A DNA stretch of 64,000 nucleotides from positions 186,001 to 250,000 of the forward strand of contig CAVRYH010000005.1 in assembly GCA_963725395.1 (NCBI GenBank). Reading direction: 5' to 3'. Origin of the DNA: Bog-756 sp963725395 (lineage in GTDB: Bacteria; Actinomycetota; Acidimicrobiia; Acidimicrobiales; RAAP-2). Made by a program: the position numbers and the translations under genes. The notes under the pieces are model-generated. The model saw only the letters and a list, made by a program, of their open reading frames with translations. It made no database searches and was not told the DNA's origin. Numbering within the stretch: the first letter of the stretch is position 1; the number at the start of each line of letters is the position of its first letter. Positions 8,300 through 17,125 of the stretch are shown in pieces.

Positions 8300-9340
8300 A
8301 TGACCATCCAGCGTGAGGACCCCGTCAGCGCAGCATCCCACCGCGAAGATTTTGCCGAACTCTCCCGACAGGTTCGGGCCGAGGGCCTGCTCACCCGCCG
8401 GCGCGGCTACTACTGGGTGAAGATCGGGTCGGCGGTCGCAGCCCTCGGCCTGTTGGCCCTGGCCGCCGCACTCCTCGGCAACAGCTGGTGGAACGTGGCG
8501 GTGGCTATCGGGCTGGCCTTCGTGCTGACCCAGTTGGGCTTCATCGGCCACGATGCCGGACACCGCCAGATCTGTGCCCGGCGCCGGCACAACGACGCCA
8601 TCGGGCTCACCGTCGCCAATCTCCTCACCGGCTTCAGCTTCGGCTGGTGGATCACCAAGCACAACCACCACCACGCCCACACGAACCGACCGGACAAGGA
8701 CCCCGACATGGCCGCCGGTGTGCTCGTCTACTCGCCGGACCAGCTGGCCGGACGTGGGCGATTCACCAGGTTGTGGGCGTCGGCACAGGTGGTCCTCTTG
8801 GTCCCGCTGCTCTTCCTCGAGGCCCTCAACCTCCATGTGGCCAGTGTGGTGGCGCTCGCCCGCCGTCGCGACCGGGGCGCCCTCATCGAGGCTGTGCTCC
8901 TCGGGATCCACGCCTTCGTGTTCTTCGTCGTCCCCTTCCTGGTGCTGTCGCCGCTTCATGCGCTGGTGTTCGTGGTGGTCATCCAGTCGCTCTTCGGCTT
9001 CTACCTCGGGATGAGCTTCCTCACGAACCATGTCGGCATGCCTCTGCTAAGCGGCCGCGACGACCTGGGTTTCCTCCGGCGACAGGTCATCACCTCCCGC
9101 AACCTGTCCGGTGGGACGTTCATCGGGTTCCTCTTCGGGGGGCTCGACAGCCAGATCGAGCACCACCTGTTCCCGACCATGCCCAGGGCCAACCTGCGCC
9201 GGGCCAGGGGACTGGTCCACCCGTTCTGCACCAGCCGCCGGATCGCCTACACCGAGCAGAGCCCCCCGCGTGCCTATGGTGACGTGCTGAGGTCGCTCCA
9301 CGCTGCTGGGCTCGGCAGGGTGATCCCCGCTCTCGGCTGA
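8300..9340 (+). CDS. Membrane fatty acid desaturase, front-end (delta-5/6/9-like) type
   Basis: A 346-residue integral membrane desaturase with the three histidine boxes of the di-iron family: HDAGH (84-88), HNHHHAH (121-127) and QIEHH (about 285-289). The Gln in the third box marks the front-end/omega subgroup, but there is no fused cytochrome b5 domain, so electrons must come from a separate donor. Membrane spans lie around 45-80 and 160-230. It would place a double bond in acyl lipids, perhaps in response to cold. ATG at 8300. It stands alone. Confidence 0.9.
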   Translation: MTIQREDPVSAASHREDFAELSRQVRAEGLLTRRRGYYWVKIGSAVAALGLLALAAALLGNSWWNVAVAIGLAFVLTQLGFIGHDAGHRQICARRRHNDAIGLTVANLLTGFSFGWWITKHNHHHAHTNRPDKDPDMAAGVLVYSPDQLAGRGRFTRLWASAQVVLLVPLLFLEALNLHVASVVALARRRDRGALIEAVLLGIHAFVFFVVPFLVLSPLHALVFVVVIQSLFGFYLGMSFLTNHVGMPLLSGRDDLGFLRRQVITSRNLSGGTFIGFLFGGLDSQIEHHLFPTMPRANLRRARGLVHPFCTSRRIAYTEQSPPRAYGDVLRSLHAAGLGRVIPALG

Positions 9341-9439
9341 CCACCGGCCCGCTTGCCCAGCGGGAACGATCACCGGCCATCGCATGGTCGACGGATGGGC
9401 GACGAGGTCCGGAGCGCCGGCCCCGGTCCTCACCCGGGC

Positions 9440-9570
9440 GGGCCTGGTAGGGTCGACCGCACAACAGAGGCAGTGCCTCGGGGAAGCCGGTCGAAGTCCG
9501 GCGCTGGTCCGCAACCGTGGGTGACGACATCGAAGGCTCGTCACAAGCCGGGATACCGAAGTGCCGCTTG
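9440..9570 (+). ncRNA. Cobalamin riboswitch (AdoCbl/B12 aptamer)
   Basis: The leader holds the hallmark core of the cobalamin aptamer: GGGGAAGCCGGT at 9480-9491, then AAGTCCGGCGCTGGTCCGC and AACCGTGGG (9494-9521), followed after a short variable arm by the B12-box-like AGCCGGGATACC (9546-9557) and GTGCCG. Boundaries are approximate. It ends about 105 bases before the ATG at 9675, room enough for an expression platform that hides the start region or ends transcription when B12 is plentiful. It should repress the downstream five-gene operon when cobalamin is abundant, which makes B12 the likely substrate of the transporter. Confidence 0.9.
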
Positions 9571-9674
9571 GTTGAGTCCGTATCCGTCGAGAACAGCGGT
9601 AGGGACTCGGTCGGTCACGGTCCCGTGTAGGTACCGGGCTTCCGGGTCGTTGCCCGAAAGCGAGTACCACCACC

Positions 9675-11543
9675 ATGTCCATCAAGCGCCTCATGGCGTC
9701 GGCCCTCCTCGGGGTGGGCCTCATCACTGTCGCCGCGGCACCGACGACAGCATCGGCGACCACGCCCTCGCCCGCCGTCGCACCCTCCACCAGCTTCCCT
9801 CAGCCCGCTTCGGCCGCTCTCGGTGCCGAGTGGCTGGCCGACCAGCTCACTGCCGGGGGCTACATCCCCTCCACCACGACCCCCGGCCAACCTGATCTCT
9901 CGGCCACCGCCAATGTGGTGGCCGCCCTGGCGGGCGCCAACGTCGATCCCACCGGTGCGTACTCGGCCCTTCACTTCCTCGAAGCGAACGTCGACGCCTA
10001 CGTGACGGCGGGTGGAAGCGACGGCCCGGCTGAGTTGGCCCTGCTGATCCTCGATGCCCACGCGCTCGGCGTCGATCCCCACACCTTCGGGGGGACCGAC
10101 CTGGTGGCGCGCCTGCTCGCCACCGAGCAGACCAGTGGTCCCGATGCCGGCCTGTTCGGCACCGAGGCGCAAGTCGCCGCCTATGACGCGGGCGGCTATC
10201 AGCAGGGTCTGGCCCTGGCCGCCCTGGCGGCGGCCGGAGTCACCGGCACCCCGGAGGTCGAGTCGGCCGTCACCTGGCTCATCCAGGAGCAGTGTCCTGA
10301 CGGGGGCTGGACCAGCCCCGACAACGCAGTCAATGCGTGCACGGGGACAGCGGCCAGCTTCGCCGGACCGGACACCAACTCGACCGCCCTGGCCGTCGAG
10401 GGCCTCGCCGCCCAAGGCGCCCTGACGACGGCCGTGTCGACCGGAGCCTCCGGGTTCCTCCTCGCCGGGCAGGATGCCGACGCCGGATGGTCCTACTACC
10501 CGAACACGTCGGCCACGCCGGGGGTGACCGACCCCGACTCCACCGCGCTGGTGATCCAGGGCCTGTTGGCCCTCGGGGAGTCGCCGCTCGATTCCACCTT
10601 CGTGAAGGGTGCCGCCGACCCTGTGTCGGCATTGACCTCCTTCCAGCTGACGTCCGGGACGGGTGCGGGTGCGTTCACCTTCCCGTCGAACCCCGGGCCC
10701 GACCTGCTGGCCACGTATCAGGCGACGCCGGCCCTGGCCGGGGTGACCTTCCCGTTCGTCGCCCCCTACAGCGGCAAGGGCTACTGGCTCGTGGCCTCCG
10801 ACGGCGGCGTGTTCTCCTACGGGGACGCCACCTTCTACGGTTCCCACGGCGGCGCACCGCTGAACAAGCCCATCGTGGGCATGGCCACCACCCCCGACGG
10901 CAAGGGCTACTGGCTCGTGGCCTCCGACGGCGGCGTGTTCTCCTACGGGGACGCCACCTTCTACGGTTCCCACGGCGGCGCACCGCTGAACAAGCCCATC
11001 GTGGGCATGGCCACCACCCCCGACGGCAAGGGCTACTGGCTCGTGGCCTCCGACGGCGGCGTGTTCTCCTACGGGGACGCCACCTTCTACGGTTCCCACG
11101 GCGGCGCACCGCTGAACAAGCCCATCGTGGGCATGGCCACCACCCCCGACGGCAAGGGCTACTGGCTCGTGGCCTCCGACGGCGGCGTGTTCTCCTACGG
11201 GGACGCCACCTTCTACGGTTCCCACGGCGGCGCACCGCTGAACAAGCCCATCGTGGGCATGGCCACCACCCCCGACGGCAAGGGCTACTGGCTCGTGGCC
11301 TCCGACGGCGGCGTGTTCTCCTACGGGGACGCCACCTTCTACGGTTCCCACGGCGGCGCACCGCTGAACAAGCCCATCGTGGGCATGGCCACCACCCCCG
11401 ACGGCAAGGGCTACTGGCTCGTGGCCTCCGACGGCGGCGTGTTCTCCTACGGGGACGCCACCTTCGTCGGCTCCCACGGGGGCGCACCGCTCAATAAGCC
11501 CATCGTGGGCATGGCCCTCGTGGGCGTTCCGGCCGTTACGTGA
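9675..11543 (+). CDS. Secreted alpha/alpha-toroid protein with C-terminal WLV-type repeats; candidate cobalamin-binding protein
   Basis: A 622-residue exported protein. A Sec signal peptide (about 1-30, ending ASA) precedes an alpha-helical repeat domain (about 45-355) with prenyltransferase/squalene-cyclase-like repeats: LIQEQCPDGGW near 204-211 and GPDTNSTALAVEGL near 235. The same helical-barrel fold forms the alpha domain of animal transcobalamin and intrinsic factor. From residue 367 come six 42-residue repeats GKGYWLVASDGGVFSYGDAT..., the type common in Acidimicrobiia surface proteins. It has no membrane anchor. It sits first in the riboswitch operon and its stop overlaps the next GTG by 4 bases. 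Binding of B12 is inference from context and fold; the repeats may tether it to the cell surface. Confidence 0.8.
   Translation: MSIKRLMASALLGVGLITVAAAPTTASATTPSPAVAPSTSFPQPASAALGAEWLADQLTAGGYIPSTTTPGQPDLSATANVVAALAGANVDPTGAYSALHFLEANVDAYVTAGGSDGPAELALLILDAHALGVDPHTFGGTDLVARLLATEQTSGPDAGLFGTEAQVAAYDAGGYQQGLALAALAAAGVTGTPEVESAVTWLIQEQCPDGGWTSPDNAVNACTGTAASFAGPDTNSTALAVEGLAAQGALTTAVSTGASGFLLAGQDADAGWSYYPNTSATPGVTDPDSTALVIQGLLALGESPLDSTFVKGAADPVSALTSFQLTSGTGAGAFTFPSNPGPDLLATYQATPALAGVTFPFVAPYSGKGYWLVASDGGVFSYGDATFYGSHGGAPLNKPIVGMATTPDGKGYWLVASDGGVFSYGDATFYGSHGGAPLNKPIVGMATTPDGKGYWLVASDGGVFSYGDATFYGSHGGAPLNKPIVGMATTPDGKGYWLVASDGGVFSYGDATFYGSHGGAPLNKPIVGMATTPDGKGYWLVASDGGVFSYGDATFYGSHGGAPLNKPIVGMATTPDGKGYWLVASDGGVFSYGDATFVGSHGGAPLNKPIVGMALVGVPAVT
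10773..11528 (+). repeat. Six 126-bp tandem repeats inside the secreted protein gene
   Basis: Units start at 10773, 10899, 11025, 11151, 11277 and 11403. The first five appear identical base for base, including synonymous positions. The sixth matches for about its first 63 bases and then diverges. Each unit encodes 42 residues. Identity at silent sites points to recent expansion or gene conversion, and copy number is likely to vary between strains or be miscounted in assemblies. Confidence 0.95.
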
Positions 11544-12451
11544 TCGATGGGTTTCGCTTCCCGAGGTTGACGGCGACGGCGCTGCTCGTCGCGGCGGCAT
11601 CCGCCGCCCTGGCCGTCGCCGGGCCCGACGCGCTGGTCCCCTTCAAGGACGTCGCCGGGGCCGCCACCGAGGTGGGTGTGGCCTTCGTCATCGACTTCGG
11701 CAACTCGACCAAGCCCTTGGTCGGGTGCGCCGAGGTCCCTCCGTCCGACAACGGCTACGAGGCCCTGACCGCCTTCCTCGACCAGGAGCACGAGGCGGCA
11801 CCCACCTACAACCAGAGCGGCCTGCTCTGTTCCATCGACAACGTGCCCCCCGGGGCGCCGTCGGTGTGCGGCACGGGCGTCTCGGGCGGGTACGAGTACT
11901 GGTCGTACTGGTACATGACCGACGGAAGCGGCACGTGGACCTACGCCAGTCGGGGTGCGTCGGTGGCGGTGGGCAGCGCGACGGCGGGTCAAGACGTCGA
12001 GGGGTGGAGGTTCCAGGACCCTGGTCCCGACAACGCCAGCGCACCCCCGCCGGGCGCCGCACCGGATTATGCGGCCATCTGCGGATCGACAACATCGGCC
12101 GTTGTCGCCCCGCCGGCCACGACCGTGGCCCCCGGTCACGCCCCGGCGTCCCCGGCCCCGACCACCACCGCCCCGACCGCCGGGCCGGCGGCCACCACGA
12201 CGCCCACCACGCCACCGACCTCCTCGGCCACGCCGACAGCCCCCACCGCCACCGGTGCGGACGGCCCCCCGACGTCGACCCGACCGACGACCCCGGACCT
12301 CAAGAACCAGTCACTCCGGGCCACCACGGCGGCCGACAGCCATGAGCCCGGGGGCGGCAGTGACGTGCCCCTGGTGATCGGGAGCCTCATCGTGCTCGCA
12401 CTCGCCGCCGCGACCTTGGTCGGCTGGCGACGGCGCTCCGGTAGCCAGTGA
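11540..12451 (+). CDS. Membrane-anchored extracytoplasmic protein with a DUF4430/transcobalamin-beta-like domain
   Basis: A 303-residue protein: N-terminal signal (about 10-28), a compact domain at 45-160, a Thr/Pro/Ala-rich linker (about 180-255) and a C-terminal helix (about 277-297) followed by WRRRSGSQ, a stop-transfer anchor. The domain has paired Cys (63, 97, 110), a helix NGYEALTAFLDQE, and the aromatic stretch YWSYWYMTDGSGTW ending VEGWRF. This pattern is like the small DUF4430-type domain that forms the second half of transcobalamin. It overlaps the previous gene (GTGA) and the EcfT gene (GTGA). It probably works with the toroid protein to hold B12 at the membrane. The family call is from pattern memory. 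Confidence 0.7.
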   Translation: MIDGFRFPRLTATALLVAAASAALAVAGPDALVPFKDVAGAATEVGVAFVIDFGNSTKPLVGCAEVPPSDNGYEALTAFLDQEHEAAPTYNQSGLLCSIDNVPPGAPSVCGTGVSGGYEYWSYWYMTDGSGTWTYASRGASVAVGSATAGQDVEGWRFQDPGPDNASAPPPGAAPDYAAICGSTTSAVVAPPATTVAPGHAPASPAPTTTAPTAGPAATTTPTTPPTSSATPTAPTATGADGPPTSTRPTTPDLKNQSLRATTAADSHEPGGGSDVPLVIGSLIVLALAAATLVGWRRRSGSQ

Positions 12452-13614
12452 CCGTCGGTCGGAGGAGGTCGCCCGGCCGGCCGGGGCTCCATCCGGCGGC
12501 CTGGTGGCTGTGGGCGGGATGCCTGGCCGGTGCCGCCAGCCGGACGACCAACCCGATCCTGTTGGCCCTCGTGGCCTCGGTGGCCGCGTTCGTCGTCTCG
12601 GCCCGACGCACCTCGGATCCGTGGTCGAGGTCGTTGGTGGTCTTCTTCCGGCTCGGTCTGGTGGTCATCGCGCTCCGCGTGGTCATCCAGGTCGTCTTCG
12701 GTGACCGGGTGCCGGGCCACGTGTTGTTCACCCTCCCCCAGGTGCCTCTGCCGTCGTGGGCGGCCGGGGTCAGCATCGGCGGGCCCGTGACCGCGGAGTC
12801 GGTGCTCCAGGCGGCCGTCGACGGGCTCCGACTGGCGGTCGTGCTCATCTGCTTCGGGGCGGCCAACTCCCTGGCCAGCCCGTACCGGCTCCTTCGGTGC
12901 CTGCCCGCCGTGCTCTACGAGGCGGGCGTGGCCGTCACCGTCTCGTTGGCCTTCGCCCCCGAGGTGGTGATGGCCATCGCCGGCGTGCGGGACGCCCGGC
13001 GACTTCGGGGCCGGCCGACCCGGGGTCTCGCCGGGCTGAGGGGCATGGCCATCCCGGTGCTCGAGAGCGCGCTCGACCGCTCGCTCCAGCTGGCGTCCTC
13101 CATGGACACGCGCGGCTACGGACGCCGGGTCGCCGTCGGGGCGCGGACCAGGCGATTGGCGGGGGGCGCGACGGCGGTCGGGCTCCTCCTCGTGGTGGCG
13201 GGTGTCTACGGCGCCCTCGACCCGGGATCGCTTCCGGCCGGCGGCGTGCCGTTCCTGGCGGTCGGCGCGGTCTTGGTTGGTTGCGGATTGGCGGTGAGTG
13301 GCAGGCGGACAAACCGGACCCGGTACCGGCCCGACCACTGGGGGATGCGGGAGTGGGTGGTCGCGGCCTCGGGGTTCTGCGCGCTCGGTGGCCTGATCGT
13401 GGCGTCGGCGCTGGGCGCTCCCGGTCTGCAGCTCCAGACCTACCCCCTCCACGTCCCCACGCTCCCGCTGCTCCCCACCGCGGCGATCCTGGTCGGCCTG
13501 GTGCCGGCGGTGGCCGCCCCCTCCCCCCGACGGGCCGACGGTGACCGGTTCCGTGGCCTCGCCGTTTCCACCGCCCGTCCCTCGGTCGAGCCGGTGGGGG
13601 ACACCGCGGCATGA
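12448..13614 (+). CDS. ecfT: ECF transporter transmembrane (T) component
   Basis: A 388-residue membrane protein with four to six helices and a cytoplasmic segment bearing two Ala/Arg-Gly coupling motifs, DARRLRGRP near 191 and SMDTRGYG near 219, the pattern by which EcfT contacts the two ATPases. It is longer than typical EcfT (about 260) because of an additional C-terminal membrane part after residue 240. GTG at 12448 overlaps the upstream stop and its own stop overlaps the ATPase ATG, so all are coupled. It links ATP hydrolysis to toppling of the S component. Confidence 0.88.
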   Translation: MTVGRRRSPGRPGLHPAAWWLWAGCLAGAASRTTNPILLALVASVAAFVVSARRTSDPWSRSLVVFFRLGLVVIALRVVIQVVFGDRVPGHVLFTLPQVPLPSWAAGVSIGGPVTAESVLQAAVDGLRLAVVLICFGAANSLASPYRLLRCLPAVLYEAGVAVTVSLAFAPEVVMAIAGVRDARRLRGRPTRGLAGLRGMAIPVLESALDRSLQLASSMDTRGYGRRVAVGARTRRLAGGATAVGLLLVVAGVYGALDPGSLPAGGVPFLAVGAVLVGCGLAVSGRRTNRTRYRPDHWGMREWVVAASGFCALGGLIVASALGAPGLQLQTYPLHVPTLPLLPTAAILVGLVPAVAAPSPRRADGDRFRGLAVSTARPSVEPVGDTAA

Positions 13615-15240
13615 TCACGTTCTCCGATGTGAGCTTCAGTTACACCGACGCGGCGGGACCCACCCTGAGCCACGTGGACCTGACCATCGAGGAGGGGGAG
13701 TTGTGCCTGGTGGTCGGGGAGACGGGCTCGGGAAAGTCCACGCTGCTCCGCGCCATCGACGGGCTGGTACCCCACTTCTCCGGAGGGAGGTTCTCCGGCG
13801 TGGTGAGTGTCCTCGGCCGCTCGACCCGGGAGTATCCCCCGCGTGAGCTGGCCGATCTGGTGGGTGTGGTCGGCCAGAACCCGGCCGCCAGCTTCGTCAC
13901 CGACGTGGTCGAGGATGAACTGGCCTACACCATGGAGAACCTGGGCATCGCCCCCGACGTGATGCGGCGTCGGGTCGAGGACGCCCTCGACCTGCTCGGT
14001 CTGCACGAGCTGCGCCATCGTCCCCTGGTCACGCTGTCCGGGGGGCAACAACAGCGCGTGGCCATCGGCGCCGTCCTCACCGCCTCACCGAAGGTGCTGG
14101 TGCTCGACGAACCCACCTCGGCCCTCGACCCGGCTGCCGCCGAGGAGGTGCTGGGATCGCTGACCCGCCTCGTCCACGACGTCGGTCTGACGGTGATCAT
14201 GGCCGAACACCGCCTGGAGCGGGTGATCCCCTTTGCCGATCGGGTCGTGCTGGTACCCGGCCGGGGAGCCCAGCTCCGGGTGGGACCCACCGCGGAGATC
14301 ATGGCGACCTCGCCGGTGGCCCCGCCCATCGTGGAGCTGGCCCGTCTGGCCGGTTGGTCGCCCGTGCCGCTGTCGGTCCGCGACGCCAGGCGGCTGGCGA
14401 GTCCGTTGCGGCTCCGGATCGCCGGGGCACGACGCCCCCCGTCCTCGACGGATTCCACCGATCCCGACGATGTGGTGGCCGCGGTCAAGCGCCTGACCGT
14501 CAGGTATGGCGGGGTGACCGCCCTCGGGGGCGTTGATCTCGCCGTGGGGAGAGGTGAGGTGGTGGCCGTGATGGGCCGGAACGGCTCGGGTAAGTCCACC
14601 CTGCTCAACCACATGGCCGGGTTGCGGGCCCCGGCCACCGGCGGGGTCGAGATCCTCGGACGGGCCCCGGCGGACCTGGCGCCGCGCACACTGATCACGT
14701 TGGTGGGCCTCGTGCCCCAGGACGCAGGGACGCTCCTCTACGGGGAGTCGGTGGCCACCGAGTGCGCGACGGCCGACCGTGAGACGGGGCTCGATCCCGG
14801 CACCACGGCAGCCATGCTCGAAGAGGTGCTGCCCGGCATGCCCGCCGACCGACACCCCCGGGACCTCTCCGAGGGCCAGCGCCTGGCCCTGGCCCTGGCC
14901 GTCGTGTTGGCGCCGAGACCTCCCCTGCTCCTTCTCGACGAGCCCACCCGGGGGCTCGATTATCCGAGCAAGCAACGACTGGTGACGACGCTGCGCGGGC
15001 TGGCCGTCGACGGGGTCTGCGTGGTCGTGGCCACCCACGACGTGGAGCTGGTCGCCCAGGTCGCCACGCCGCGCCGTCGTGCTGGCCGAGGGCGAGATCG
15101 TCGCCGACGGGGCAGCGCGCGAGGTGGTGTGTCACTCCCCGGTGTTCGCCCCCCAGGTGGCCAAGGTGCTGGCCCCCGAACCCTGGCTGACCGTTGACGA
15201 GGTCCACCGGGCCATGGCGACGTCGAGCAGCCATGTCTAG
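13611..15240 (+). CDS. ecfA: ECF transporter fused double ATPase (A-A'), apparent +1 frameshift near its end
   Basis: Two ABC domains in one chain. Domain 1: Walker A GETGSGKST (36-44), signature LSGGQQQ, Walker B VLVLDEPTSALD. Domain 2 (from about 290): Walker A GRNGSGKST (about 322-330), LSEGQ and LLLLDEPTRGLD. After VATHDVELVAQVA the frame turns into an Arg/Gly-rich nonsense tail that would stop at 15197. Shifting by one base around 15069-15076 restores VVLAEGEIVADG and a normal C-terminus ending at TAG 15238-15240, which overlaps the S-component ATG as expected. So the coordinates given are for the repaired gene. It powers B12 uptake. Confidence 0.88.
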
Positions 15241-16042
15241 GGACCTCCTCCGGCCGGGAGCCATCCGGCTGCGTCCACGGGCCTCGTTGCTCTTGTTCGT
15301 CACCTCGATGATCGGTGCGGTCGGCTTCGGTTGGCCGTTGTTGATCCACAGCCACGCCAATGCCAACCTGGCCCACTCCGCCGACGCCCCCTGGCTGTTC
15401 GTGGCCATCCTCCCGCTCCTGCTGGCCGTCGTGCTCGGGGAGTTGGCCGAGGGATCGCTCGATGCCAAGGCGATCGCCCTGCTCGGGATCCTCGCCGCCT
15501 GTGGAGCCGCCCTCAGGATCCCGAGCCCGGGGGTGGCCGGCTTCGAGCCCGTCTTCTTCCTCCTCATCCCCGCCGGGCGGGTGCTCGGGCGGGGCTTCGG
15601 GTTCGTCCTCGGGGCCGTGACCATCGCCGCCTCGGCCTTGATAACCGGAGGCATCGGCCCGTGGCTGCCGTTCCAGATGTTCGGGGCCGCCTGGATGGGA
15701 TTCGGTGCGGGGTGCCTGCCCCCGCTCAAGGGCAGGGCGGAGATCCTCATGCTGGCGGCCTATGCCGCCGTGTCGGCGATCGGCTACGGCGCACTGCTCA
15801 ACCTGTGGTTCTGGCCGTTCGGGGCGGGCACGGCCACCAGCTTTTCGTTCGACGCCGGCTCGGGGTTCGTGTCCAACCTGCACCGATTCGTACTCTTCGA
15901 CCTGACCACCTCGCTCGGGTTCGACCTCACCCGGGCCGTCACCAACGGCGTGCTCGTCCTCGCCCTCGGTCGTCCGGTGCTGGCGGCCCTGCGCCGGGCC
16001 TCCCGGCGGGCCGCCTTCGACGCGGTGGTGGTCTACGAGTAG
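15233..16042 (+). CDS. ECF transporter substrate-binding (S) component, probably for cobalamin
   Basis: A 269-residue, very hydrophobic protein with about six helices, starting MSRDLLRPG and containing membrane segments such as LLLFVTSMIGAVGFGWPLL. An upstream in-frame start (15194) would add 13 basic residues that come from reading the ATPase tail out of frame; the ATG at 15233 overlaps the repaired ATPase stop and is preferred. The A/T/S gene order and the B12 riboswitch point to cobalamin (CbrT-like function), as known for ECF transporters in other Gram-positives; sequence alone does not prove ligand. It is the last gene of the operon. Confidence 0.82.
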   Translation: MSRDLLRPGAIRLRPRASLLLFVTSMIGAVGFGWPLLIHSHANANLAHSADAPWLFVAILPLLLAVVLGELAEGSLDAKAIALLGILAACGAALRIPSPGVAGFEPVFFLLIPAGRVLGRGFGFVLGAVTIAASALITGGIGPWLPFQMFGAAWMGFGAGCLPPLKGRAEILMLAAYAAVSAIGYGALLNLWFWPFGAGTATSFSFDAGSGFVSNLHRFVLFDLTTSLGFDLTRAVTNGVLVLALGRPVLAALRRASRRAAFDAVVVYE

Positions 16043-16072
16043 TGACGCCCACCGGGCGCGACGGGCCGTCGC

Positions 16073-17125
16073 TCAGCGACGACGGACCACGTAGTCGACG
16101 AAGGCCAACTTGCGGATGACCTTGGGCGCCAGCACGAAGGGATACACGTCGTCGTGCCCCATCGAGCGGTTGATCTGATTGAGGGCGTAGGACAACTCCA
16201 GCCATTGGTCGACGACGTCGCCGAACGTGGTGGCGCCGTCGGGTCCCCCAGGCGGTGAATCTTCACCGGCCGACCCGCCGTCCTGGCCGGGGCGGTGGGC
16301 GGCACCGAGCCCGAAGCTCCGGGCGGTCTGCAGCGTGTCGAGGATATGGAGATAGTGGGCGAAGGTCTCGGCCCAGTCCTCGTAGGGGTGCATGGTCGCG
16401 TACCGGCTGATGTGGGTACCCGTCCACGACCGGTCCCGTTCGTTGGCGTCGTAGTGGAGCCGCACGGCGGCGGCATAGTCCGCCCGGTCGTCTCCGAAGA
16501 CGACCCGGCAGGCGTCGAGGACGTCGGGCCGGTCGACCAGGATCGGCCAGTAGTAGTGCCCGATCTCGTGGCGGAAGTGGCCGAGCAGGGTGCGGTAGGG
16601 CTCGTTGAGCTGCTGACGGAGCCGTTCCCGGTGCTCGTCGTCCGCCTCGGCGAGATCGAGGGTGATGACCCCGTTGTCGTGGCCGGTGATCACTTTCGTC
16701 GCCGCACTCGACAAGAGGTCGAAGGCCAGTCCTCGTCCAGCGGCCTCGTCGCGGGGCGCAACGGGCAGGCCGAGCTCGGCCAGCTGGAAGATGAGCCGGC
16801 GCTTCGCCATCTCCCCTCGGACCAGTTCGGCCATGCCCTCGACGTCACTGTCGGCCGGCCGGGTGCGCGTGAGGATGCACGACTCGCACAGGGCGGCGGT
16901 GCCGGCCGGCACGAGCCAGTTGCAACCCGTCACCCCACGGGTGGCGCAGTGTTGCCAGACCTTCACGGGACTGGTGAGGTCGACGAGGTGGTCGGGCGCT
17001 ACCTCGGTCAGCGCCACGACGTCGCGACGCTGATGGACGTAGCCGAGCGGCGACTCGCACCGCAGGCACCGGTCGTTGTCGAAGAAGACCAGTTGGCCGC
17101 AGTTGTCACAATGGAAGACGCGCAT
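16073..17125 (-). CDS. Zinc-ribbon and zincin-like metallopeptidase family protein (DUF2248-like)
   Basis: A 350-residue cytoplasmic protein. The N-terminus has a zinc ribbon, CDNCGQ (6-9) and CLRCESPLG (about 24-27), with further Cys at CNWLVPAG and CESC. In the middle, FRHEIGHYYW carries the HExxH zinc-peptidase motif, with a downstream Glu in DWAETFAHYLH as a possible third ligand. This matches the bacterial zinc-ribbon/metallopeptidase family of unknown substrate. The ATG at 17125 is chosen because the ribbon begins there; the longer open frame upstream has no protein-like features. It faces the cobalamin operon, 30 bases away. Confidence 0.85.
   Translation of the reverse strand: MRVFHCDNCGQLVFFDNDRCLRCESPLGYVHQRRDVVALTEVAPDHLVDLTSPVKVWQHCATRGVTGCNWLVPAGTAALCESCILTRTRPADSDVEGMAELVRGEMAKRRLIFQLAELGLPVAPRDEAAGRGLAFDLLSSAATKVITGHDNGVITLDLAEADDEHRERLRQQLNEPYRTLLGHFRHEIGHYYWPILVDRPDVLDACRVVFGDDRADYAAAVRLHYDANERDRSWTGTHISRYATMHPYEDWAETFAHYLHILDTLQTARSFGLGAAHRPGQDGGSAGEDSPPGGPDGATTFGDVVDQWLELSYALNQINRSMGHDDVYPFVLAPKVIRKLAFVDYVVRRR

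Noticed and set aside
10773..11528. CRISPR-like spacing of identical repeats
   Set aside because: Units are contiguous without spacers and keep one coding frame, so they are protein repeats.
9615..11600. A 661-codon open frame on the minus strand across the repeat gene
   Set aside because: It is open because the plus-strand repeats are GC-rich; it repeats the same 42-residue unit in antisense and lacks family features, start site and operon fit.
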